Translations under genes and position numbers: made by a program
In this document: positions 18,884-27,200 of the stretch, in pieces
How the letters are laid out: each line of letters begins with the position of its first letter
Position numbering within the stretch: the stretch's first letter is position 1
NCBI RefSeq assembly: GCF_000722765.2
Contig: NZ_CP028415.1
Location: 62,001 to 126,000 of the forward strand
Direction: 5' to 3'
DNA: 64,000 nt
Source: Streptococcus mitis
GTDB taxonomy: Bacteria > Bacillota > Bacilli > Lactobacillales > Streptococcaceae
The notes under the pieces: generated by a model
Told to the model about the DNA's origin: nothing
What the model saw: the letters and a program-made list of their open reading frames with translations, nothing else
Database searches by the model: none

Positions 18884-19694
18884 TTACAAACTTACAAAAG
18901 AAGATTTTAATCAAATCAACAAACGTAGCTTGTTTACTTTTCAATTAGGTTGGAACTACGAACGTATGCAAGCTTCTGGTTACCTTTACATGATCCTGCC
19001 ACAATTGCGTAAAATGTATGGTGATGGAACTCCTGAATTGAAAGAAATGATGAAAGTTCATACTCAATTCTTCAATACTTCACCATTCTTCCATACCATT
19101 ATCGCTGGTTTTGACCTTGCCATGGAAGAAAAAGATGGTGTAGGTTCAAAAGATGCCGTTAACGGTATCAAGACAGGTTTGATGGGACCATTTGCTCCTC
19201 TTGGAGATACAATCTTTGGTTCGCTTGTACCTGCTATCATGGGATCTATCGCAGCAACTATGGCTATCGCTGGCCAACCTTGGGGTATCTTCCTTTGGAT
19301 TGCAGTTGCAGTAGTGTATGACATCTTCCGTTGGAAACAGTTAGAATTTGCCTACAAAGAAGGGGTTAACCTTATCAACAACATGCAAAGTACATTGACA
19401 GCTTTGATTGACGCTGCATCTGTACTTGGTGTCTTCATGATGGGTGCTCTTGTAGCCACAATGATCAACTTTGAAATTTCTTATAAATTGCCAATCGGTG
19501 AAAAGATGATTGATTTCCAAGACATCTTGAACCAAATCTTCCCACGTTTGCTTCCAGCAATCTTTACTGCCTTTATCTTCTGGTTGCTTGGTAAGAAAGG
19601 TATGACCTCTACTAAAGCTATCGGTATCATTATCGTTCTTGCAGTAGGTCTTTCTGCCCTTGGTCACTTTGCATTTGGAATGGGACCTAAATAA
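18870..19694 (+). CDS. PTS mannose/galactosamine-family EIID
   Basis: Membrane subunit of 274 residues. The N-terminus M-T-N-S-N-Y-K-L-T-K-E-D is followed by the EIID hallmark FQLGWNYERMQASGYLY and by MGPFAPLGDTIFGSL. An in-frame GTG 15 nt upstream is possible but the ATG fits the family. It partners EIIC in substrate recognition and transport. Confidence 0.94.
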   Translation: MTNSNYKLTKEDFNQINKRSLFTFQLGWNYERMQASGYLYMILPQLRKMYGDGTPELKEMMKVHTQFFNTSPFFHTIIAGFDLAMEEKDGVGSKDAVNGIKTGLMGPFAPLGDTIFGSLVPAIMGSIAATMAIAGQPWGIFLWIAVAVVYDIFRWKQLEFAYKEGVNLINNMQSTLTALIDAASVLGVFMMGALVATMINFEISYKLPIGEKMIDFQDILNQIFPRLLPAIFTAFIFWLLGKKGMTSTKAIGIIIVLAVGLSALGHFAFGMGPK

Positions 19695-19699
19695 GTTTT

Positions 19700-20104
19700 A
19701 TGGTAAAATCATTAATTTTGGTCAGCCATGGTCGCTTCTGTGAGGAGCTTAAAGGCAGCACAGAAATGATTATGGGTCCACAAGACAATATTCATGCAGT
19801 GGCTCTTCTTCCAGAAGACGGTCCAGAAGAATTTACTGCAAAATTTGAAGCTGCTATTGAAGGATTGGATGATTTCTTAGTCTTTGCGGATCTTCTCGGT
19901 GGAACACCATGTAACGTGGTAAGCCGTTTGATTATGGAAGGTCGTGATATTGACCTTTACGCAGGGATGAATCTTCCAATGGTGATTGAATTTATCAATG
20001 CGAGCCTTACAGGTGCAGATGCGGACTATAAGAACCGTGCTGCAGAAAGCATTGTGAAAGTTAATGACCTGTTAGCTGGCTTCGATGATGACGAAGATGA
20101 ATAA
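19700..20104 (+). CDS. PTS mannose/galactosamine-family EIIA
   Basis: Cytoplasmic subunit of 134 residues. His10 (I-L-V-S-H-G-R-F) is the phosphoacceptor, and ADLLGGTPCNVVSRL is the family's second conserved block. It lies 5 bp after EIID. The tail is acidic (DDDEDE). It completes an EIIB-C-D-A set. Confidence 0.94.
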   Translation: MVKSLILVSHGRFCEELKGSTEMIMGPQDNIHAVALLPEDGPEEFTAKFEAAIEGLDDFLVFADLLGGTPCNVVSRLIMEGRDIDLYAGMNLPMVIEFINASLTGADADYKNRAAESIVKVNDLLAGFDDDEDE

Positions 20105-20313
20105 GATGTGACAACGTGAAAATCACAGGGAAAATAGGCGATAGGAGGATGGAGCGTTGCTCCGACGATAATCGGTCTTTTTCCCAAAGATTTTAGTTGG
20201 AACTCAATTCAATTCATGTGACAACGTGAAAATCGTTAGAGCATTTTATATAGAATATACATGGGAATGGGGCTTACTCCCATTCCCATATTTAATAGAA
20301 AAAGAGGAATTCA
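20105..20313 (+). other. EIIA-agaS gap with 19-bp direct repeats and hairpins
   Basis: atgtgacaacgtgaaaatc occurs twice, at 20106-20124 and 20216-20234, perfectly repeated 110 bp apart. Between them are a ggagc/gctcc hairpin and ccgacgataatcgg followed by TCTTTTT, probably a partial terminator. Downstream, a strong stem tgggaatgggg/ctcccattccca (about 20260-20290) sits before the agaS ribosome-binding site. The arrangement could lower agaS expression relative to the PTS. Confidence 0.6.
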
Positions 20314-21480
20314 ATGTTACATTATACAAAAGAAGATTTGATTGAATTGGGTGCAGAAATCACTACACGTGAAATCTACCAACAACCAGATGTATGGAAA
20401 GAAGCTTTTGAATCTTATCAAGAAAAGCGTGAAGAAATTGCAGCCTTTCTGCAAGGGATTGCTGATAAACATGACTATATTAAGGTTATCTTGACAGGTG
20501 CTGGGACTTCTGCTTATGTGGGAGATACCTTGGTACCTTACTTTAAGGAAGTCTATGACGAACGCAAATGGAATTTCAATGCTATTGCGACAACTGATAT
20601 TGTTGCCAATCCAGAAACTTATTTGAAAAAAGATGTGGCAACTGTCCTTGTGTCTTTTGCTCGTAGTGGGAACTCGCCTGAAAGTGTGGCGACTGTTGAT
20701 TTGGCCAAAGCCTTGGTGGATGAGCTTTACCAAGTGACCATTACTTGTGCTGCAGATGGGAAATTGGCTCTTCAAGCTCATGGAGATGACCACAATCTCT
20801 TGCTCTTGCAACCAGATGCTTCTAATGATGCTGGCTTTGCTATGACTTCTAGCTTTACGTCTATGATGTTGACAGCTCTCTTGGTCTTTGATCCTACAGA
20901 ATTTGCTGTTAAAGCTGAACGTTTTGAAGTTGTATCTAGTCTTGCCCATAAAATTCTAGACAATGCAGAAGATGTCAAAGAACTTGTTGATCTAGACTTT
21001 AACCGTGTCATCTATCTAGGCGCTGGTCCTTTCTTTGGACTTGCTCATGAAGCTCAGCTCAAGATTTTGGAATTAACAGCTGGTCAAGTGGCGACCATGT
21101 ATGAAAGCCCAGTCGGCTTCCGTCACGGTCCAAAATCTCTTATTAACGAAGATACAGTTGTTTTGGTCTTTGGTACAACGACAGACTACACTCGTAAGTA
21201 CGACTTGGACTTGGTTCGTGAAGTTGCTGGTGATCAGATTGCTCGTCGTGTTGTGCTTTTGAGTGATCAAGCCTTTGGTCTTGAAAATGTCAAAGAAGTG
21301 GCCCTTGGCTGTGGCGGTGTCTTGAATGATATTTACCGTGTCTTCCCTTACATCGTTTATGCCCAACTCTTTGCCCTATTGACTTCACTTAAAGTAGAAA
21401 ATAAACCTGATACACCGTCTCCTACAGGTACGGTAAACCGTGTGGTACAAGGTGTGATCATCCACGAATATCAAAAGTAA
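20314..21480 (+). CDS. agaS: SIS-domain sugar isomerase/deaminase AgaS
   Basis: 388 residues with two SIS (sugar isomerase) domains: VILTGAGTSAYVGDTL around residue 60 and the second with RVIYLGAGPFFGLAHEA near 230. It also has the ESPVGFRHGPKS motif of the GlmS-like/AgaS group. AgaS acts as a galactosamine-6-phosphate deaminase/isomerase or tagatose-6-phosphate ketose isomerase. Here it probably processes the phosphosugar brought in by the preceding PTS. The ribosome-binding site is aagaggaatt. Confidence 0.93.
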   Translation: MLHYTKEDLIELGAEITTREIYQQPDVWKEAFESYQEKREEIAAFLQGIADKHDYIKVILTGAGTSAYVGDTLVPYFKEVYDERKWNFNAIATTDIVANPETYLKKDVATVLVSFARSGNSPESVATVDLAKALVDELYQVTITCAADGKLALQAHGDDHNLLLLQPDASNDAGFAMTSSFTSMMLTALLVFDPTEFAVKAERFEVVSSLAHKILDNAEDVKELVDLDFNRVIYLGAGPFFGLAHEAQLKILELTAGQVATMYESPVGFRHGPKSLINEDTVVLVFGTTTDYTRKYDLDLVREVAGDQIARRVVLLSDQAFGLENVKEVALGCGGVLNDIYRVFPYIVYAQLFALLTSLKVENKPDTPSPTGTVNRVVQGVIIHEYQK

Positions 21481-21523
21481 GGCAGTGTTTATGAATTCTT
21501 GACAAGAGGATTTGTATATCATC

Positions 21524-21567
21524 AGACAAACCATAGATTGTCAATTCGCTTTCTATGGTTTGTTTGC
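21524..21567 (+). terminator. Terminator-like hairpin between agaS and galM
   Basis: An 11-bp perfect stem acaaaccatag (21526-21536) / ctatggtttgt (21553-21563) has a 16-nt loop and T-rich 3' flank. It probably reduces read-through into galM. Confidence 0.7.
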
Positions 21568-21595
21568 TTAAGAGAAATAGTAAAAGGAGAACAGA

Positions 21596-22633
21596 ATGAA
21601 AGCATACACAGAGCGTGTATTTGGAAATGTAGCGGGCAAGAATGTCTTAGCCTATCGTTTCGAGACAGACGGTGGCTACCAACTTGAGGTTATGACTTAT
21701 GGTGCGACCATCTTGCGCTATGTCACACCTGACAAGGCTGGAAATTTTGCCAATGTTATTTTGGGATTTGATGACTTTGATAGCTATGTAGGCAATAGTC
21801 CCAAGCATGGAGCGAGCGTAGGTCCTGTGGCAGGCCGTATTGCAGGTGCGACCTTTGAGCTCAATGGCAAGACCTATGACCTTGAAGTTAATAATGCTAG
21901 CAACTGTAACCACAGTGGTTCAACTGGCTGGGATTCTAGCTTGTTTGAACTAGTTGAAGTGAGCGACCATGGCTTGACCCTCTACACAGAGCGTACAGAT
22001 GGGACAGGAGGATTTCCTGGAAATCTCAAGATTTGGATCAGTTACCACTTAGAAGAAACTGGTGCCTATGAAATCAGCTACAAGGTGACGACCGATCAAG
22101 ATACGCTGGTCAATCCAACCAACCACAGCTATTTCAACTTGTCTGGTGATTTTACGCAGACGATTGACCGCCATGTCTTCCAACTAAATACAGAGGGCAT
22201 TTACCCAATCGCTCCCGACGGTGTTCCTGCAAAAACTCCAGATGCCAATCGTGATGTGGTCAAACATATCTATAATGGTGCCTTGTTGAAGGATATCTTT
22301 GCAGAAGAAGATGAGCAAATCCAACTGGTATCTGGTTTGGATCATCCATTTGCCCTTCCTGCAGGTCATGACAATGCTGGGTTCCTTTATGATCAAAACT
22401 CAGGTCGCTTCCTGCTTTTCAAGACAGAGGCTCCTTGCTTTGTGGTCTACACAGCAAACTTTGTGGATGAGAGTGTCATCATAGGAGGTCAGCCAATGGT
22501 ACAGCACAATGGGATTGCCCTTGAAGCGCAAGCTTTACCAGATGCCATTCACAGTGACCTCAAAGATCAAGTCATTCTCAAAGCCGGTCAAACCTTCACC
22601 AGTAAGACACGTTATGAGCTTGTTGTGAAATAA
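21596..22633 (+). CDS. galM: Aldose 1-epimerase GalM
   Basis: 345 residues. Interconverts alpha and beta anomers of galactose/glucose so that beta-galactose released by BgaC can be used. Conserved motifs include GPVAGRIAGATF, the catalytic NPTNHSYFNLSG and the DHPFALP stretch. It starts with MKAYTERVFG after aaaggagaac. Last gene of the galactoside module. Confidence 0.95.
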   Translation: MKAYTERVFGNVAGKNVLAYRFETDGGYQLEVMTYGATILRYVTPDKAGNFANVILGFDDFDSYVGNSPKHGASVGPVAGRIAGATFELNGKTYDLEVNNASNCNHSGSTGWDSSLFELVEVSDHGLTLYTERTDGTGGFPGNLKIWISYHLEETGAYEISYKVTTDQDTLVNPTNHSYFNLSGDFTQTIDRHVFQLNTEGIYPIAPDGVPAKTPDANRDVVKHIYNGALLKDIFAEEDEQIQLVSGLDHPFALPAGHDNAGFLYDQNSGRFLLFKTEAPCFVVYTANFVDESVIIGGQPMVQHNGIALEAQALPDAIHSDLKDQVILKAGQTFTSKTRYELVVK

Positions 22634-22713
22634 AAGGATAGGAATTTCTACTTTTGGGATGAATAGTATTTACCTTATAACATTAGTAGAAATGGGCAAA
22701 GAATAGGAAAATA

Positions 22714-22722
22714 TGTTATAAT
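22714..22722 (+). promoter_or_regulatory. Extended -10 promoter of the CAP/choline-binding gene
   Basis: TGtTATAAT lies 48 bp upstream of the start at 22770. No convincing -35 is visible. Confidence 0.55.
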
Positions 22723-22769
22723 TTAATATTGAAAATACCTGTCCTATCTAAAGGATAAAAGGAGAAAAA

Positions 22770-23966
22770 ATGAAGAAAATTGTATTTGCTAGCGCCTTGG
22801 CTTTGACTTTAGCTGGAGCAGTTTTGACAAATGATGTTCTAGCTAATGACAGATTGGTGGCAACACAATCTGCTGATGGTAGAAATGAAAATGTCTTGAG
22901 TTCAGAAGTGCTTAACCCTGCTAGTGGCAATGTTTTGGTTGGATTAAAGGGAGAATTTTTGACTCCAGACCAACAAGCTATCTTAGATGCCATCAATGCT
23001 ATCCGTAAAGAAGCAGCTGATGAAGGTTTGGTAGATAAGTATGTCCCTATCAAATGGTCTACTGACCTAGAAAAGGCAGCTTTTACCAGAGCTGCAGAAG
23101 CATCTGTAACTATGGACCATACTCGTCTTTCTGATAAAGAAATCTGGAGCGCCTTCCCATCAGGAAACAGTGTACTAGGAGAAAACTTGGGTTGGAACCA
23201 TGATGGTTTCTTAAAAGCTCTTGAACAATGGCGTGCTGAAAAAGCAGATTACTTGAAGAAAAAATCAGGTGGTTCAGCAAAAGGTGGCTCTGGTCATTAT
23301 GAAACTTTGATTAGCCCTAAATTTACACACATGGGGATTGCTGCCTTTAAGAACCCAAACAACCCATATAATGCCGTAACGATTGCTCAGGCTTTTGGTG
23401 ATGCTGCTACTTCAGAAGAATTGGTAGGCAGTTACGGTCCTGCTATTCAGTATGCAGAAGTGACTTCATCTAATTTGTCAACAGTTAAAAATAAAGCAGT
23501 TGTTGTTGAAAAATCGCTGAAAGAATTTAGAACTTCTAGCTCAGACCAATCTGGTTGGGTGAAAACAGATGGAAAATGGTATTTCTATGAATCAGGTGAT
23601 TTGAAGACAGGCTGGGTGAAAACAGGTGGTAAATGGTACTACTTAGATGACCTAGGTGTTATGCAGACTGGATTTGTAAAAGTAGATGGTAGCTGGTATT
23701 ACTTGAGTAGCTCAGGTGCTATGTTTACAGGCTGGGGTACAGACGGAAATAGATGGTTCTACTTTGATGGCTCAGGAGCTATGAGGACAGGCTGGCTCAA
23801 AGAAAATGGAGTTTGGTACTACCTTGATGCGTCTGGTATCATGAAGACAGGTTGGTTTAAAGTTGGCCAATACTGGTACTATGCATATGGCTCAGGAGCT
23901 TTGGCAGTCAGCACAACAACACCAGACGGTTATAAAGTAAATGGCAACGGTGAATGGGTAAACTAG
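22770..23966 (+). CDS. Secreted CAP-domain choline-binding protein
   Basis: 398 residues. The Sec signal peptide (M-K-K-I-V-F-A-S-A-L-A-L-T) ends near D-V-L-A-N-D. A CAP/SCP (CAP superfamily, PR-1-like) domain at about 70-215 has the motifs MDHTR, GENLGWNHDG and SGHYETLISPKFTHMGIA. The tail from about 260 has six choline-binding repeats of the GWVKTGGKWYYLDD type, which hold the protein on phosphocholine of teichoic acids. The CbpI locus is at this place in pneumococcus; this protein is longer and has the extra CAP domain. Function of the CAP domain is unknown; proteolysis or lipid/cell-wall binding are possibilities. Confidence 0.9.
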   Translation: MKKIVFASALALTLAGAVLTNDVLANDRLVATQSADGRNENVLSSEVLNPASGNVLVGLKGEFLTPDQQAILDAINAIRKEAADEGLVDKYVPIKWSTDLEKAAFTRAAEASVTMDHTRLSDKEIWSAFPSGNSVLGENLGWNHDGFLKALEQWRAEKADYLKKKSGGSAKGGSGHYETLISPKFTHMGIAAFKNPNNPYNAVTIAQAFGDAATSEELVGSYGPAIQYAEVTSSNLSTVKNKAVVVEKSLKEFRTSSSDQSGWVKTDGKWYFYESGDLKTGWVKTGGKWYYLDDLGVMQTGFVKVDGSWYYLSSSGAMFTGWGTDGNRWFYFDGSGAMRTGWLKENGVWYYLDASGIMKTGWFKVGQYWYYAYGSGALAVSTTTPDGYKVNGNGEWVN

Positions 23967-24025
23967 AAACTAAAGGAGTTGCTTTAACAACTGTAGATAA
24001 CCTATATTTGTTACTATAATTTTAA

Positions 24026-24060
24026 AGATGGAGAGAAGAGATTGCTTCCTCCATTTTTTA
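24026..24060 (+). terminator. Terminator after the choline-binding gene
   Basis: atggagagaag pairs with cttcctccat across a 6-nt loop and runs into TTTTTT. Confidence 0.8.
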
Positions 24061-24239
24061 TTTTTCGTTGACAGCTTTTTTACTGCTAAACAGTTAATTA
24101 CTTAGTTACTTGATTTTTCCTATCCGTTCAATTGCATATCTATCCCTAGAATCTTTTAAAAAGTTGATGTATAATGGAAAGAGTTGTATATTTTACTATG
24201 AATTAATATGCTAATTTAAAAATGTAAAAAGAGGGGAAT

Positions 24240-27200
24240 ATGAATTTCAAAACTAGTGGAGAAGAAAGACAGAATTTCTCATTAAGAAAATTGGCAGTTG
24301 GCCTTGTATCTGTGGCAGTTGCGTGTTTCTTTTTGATGGGGACTGGCCTACAGACTGTATCTGCCCAAGAATCTCATACCGTTAATTATACTTATGTTTT
24401 AGAGTCGGACTTGACTGATGGAGAGAAGGCTCTCTTGGTTACATCCCTACCACAAGTAGCGGAAGAAACAGACGCTACCTACTATCTGGTTTATCGAGCA
24501 AATCAAGTATTGCCCAATACGGGTACTAGCTCTCCATTAGGGACTCTTGCCTTGGTAGCTGGCCTTAGTTTATTGGTTGTAGTAGTTTTTAAGGGATCTG
24601 ATGGTAAGAACAAGATTAGTCGATTCTTGTTAGTAACCAGTCTAGGCAGTCAGTTGCTGTCTCCAACTGTCCTTGCTTTGACTAGCGAGACACTAGCTGC
24701 TTATAACACCCAATTATCGGTCCAGGCAGGAGATGCCTTACCAGTTCCGGTTGATATTCCTGGTTATACTTATCTAGGATATGTGGAAAATAAGCCAGCT
24801 CTTTCTGTACCGACAACTAGCAAACCAGCAGAATCTACTGGAAATCAAGAGATTAAATTAGAAAACAGTCAATCTAAGGAAATGGTTACTACTCATTCAG
24901 CAGATTCGACTATGGGAACTGAATTTGTCAAGCAGTCAAATGACAGCAAGGCTAACTTAGAAAATGTAGATATCTCAGCAGCTACGGCTCCATCTTCTAA
25001 AAATGAGGATACTAGTCAGCAACCAGCAGTTCCTCAGAGTCAGGAAAGCAAGGATACGAATGTTGTCAAAGGAGGGGAGGCAGACCAAAAACCAGCACCA
25101 GTCACAGAGTCTGCAACAAATTCAAGCCAAACTGATGGGAATCAAGAACAGATAAATCCAGTACCGCCAGCTTCGCAAAGCCCAGTGGTAGAGAATCAGC
25201 AAGGAGGAACATCTTCTCCTGTAGAGCCTCAACCACAAGAAAATAATGAAACTGTAGTACAAGCAAAAGGTACACAAGAGTCAGGTCATGAGGGCGAATC
25301 TCTGGTTCAATCAGAACTACCAGTTTACACAGGTCCTCAGGAGGGAGCTCCAGTTGAGCCAACAGTGCCAGAGTCTACAGAAGTTGTTAGCAGTAAGGGC
25401 ACGCAAGAGCCCGGTTATGAGGGTGAAGCTTTAGTTCAACCCGTTCAGCCATCTTACACAGGCCCAATCAGCACTCAAGGCACGCAAGAGCCCGGCCATG
25501 AGGGTGAGGCTCTGGTTCAATCAGAACTACCAGTTTACACAGGTTCTCAGGAGGGAACTCCAGTTGAGCCAACAGTGCCAGAGTCTACAGCAGTTGTTAG
25601 CAGTAAGGGCACGCAAGAGCCCGGCCATGAGGGTGAAGCCTTAGTTCAACCCGTTCAGCCATCTTACACAGCCCCAATTAGTACCCAAGGTACGCAAGAG
25701 CCCGGTCACGAGGGCGAGGCCCTGGTTCAATCCGTTCAACCGTCTTATATAGAACCCATTAGCACCAAAGGTACACAAGAGTCAGGTCACGAAGGTGAAG
25801 CTGCTGTAGCAGAGGCTCTTCCTGAACTGCCTTTGACAAGTAATCATCGTACAGTAACAGAAACCATTCCTCATGAAACTGAAGAAATTGAAGATGCGAC
25901 TATCTTAAAAAATCACCGAGAAATTGCTCAGAAAGGAAAAGACGGTTTACGAACAATCGAGTATGCAGATTATCTCGTAGATGGTAAGGTGGAAGCTAGC
26001 AAGGAAATCTCACGTACAGAAGTAGAGCCAACAAAAGAGATTGTCAAGGTTGGTAGTCTTGTTAAAACCAAACCAAGGGTTGAAATTGCTAATCTGGTTA
26101 AAGATGAGAGCAAAAAAGCAGTAGCAGTCAACTATCACCTAGATGACCCAACGTCTGCTTTTGTTAAGGCCAAGGCCCAAATTTACCAAAATGGAACATT
26201 GGTCAAAGAGGTGAACTTGAAAGATCCATCAGCCCAACAAACGATTGATGGATTGGACTACTATACGTCATACAATCTTAAGACTTACCTGACCTATAAT
26301 CTAGGACAATCTGATCAGGAAAGTACAGAAGTATCAACGAAAGATTTTCAGTTAGACTATAAAAAAATTGAAATCAAAGATGTGGATGAAGTGGGGCTCT
26401 ATGGTAAGGAAGATGGTCACTACCGTCGTTATCTGAACTTATCAGAAGTACCAAGTGATTTGTCACCTTATTTTGTCAAAGTCAAATCAGACAAGATGAA
26501 GGAAATGCTGCTACCAGTTAGCTCTATTAAGGAAACAGATGATGGGAAATACAAGGTAACCGTTGCCTTCAATGAATTGGTTCAAGAGGAAGGTTCAACA
26601 TATAAGGATAGCTATAGCTTCACAATTGATAAGCAAAAGCTTGCCAAGGACGGTGTCTATACTTCCTTTAAGAAACTGATTGCTGCCATGCAAGGTAATC
26701 TCGCTGGAACCTTTAAACTTGGAGCTGATATGACAGCTGATGAGGTGTCCTTAGCTAAGGGACAAACCAGCTATGTGACAGGAACTTTCACTGGTAACCT
26801 TATCGGTGCGAGTGATGGGCAGCCGTTTGCGATTTATGACCTCAAGACAGCCTTGTTTGATAACTTGACCAAGGCTACTGTGAAAGATATTGATCTTAAA
26901 GCAGTAGCGATTAAGAGTCAAGATGACACAGCTAGCCTAGCAAAAGTAGCTACTAACAGCCAGATCAGTAATGTAGCTGTAGAAGGTCAATTGACAGGTA
27001 GCAAGTCAGTTGCAGGTTTGGTAGCGAAGGCTCAGGATACAGAAATAACCAATAGTTCCTTTACAGGTAGCATTCAGGCCAAGCATGCGGATGCCTCTCC
27101 TTACTATGTAGGAGGTATAGCAGGGCTCTTATCTGGTAATAAGGCTAAGATTGATAAGGTAGCTGTTGATGCAAGTATTTCTAGCAATGCCCGCAACAAT

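Noticed and set aside
25102..25362. Minus-strand ORF inside zmpC and similar long minus ORFs in repeat genes
   Set aside because: They mirror biased codons of the real plus-strand genes and lack ribosome-binding sites.
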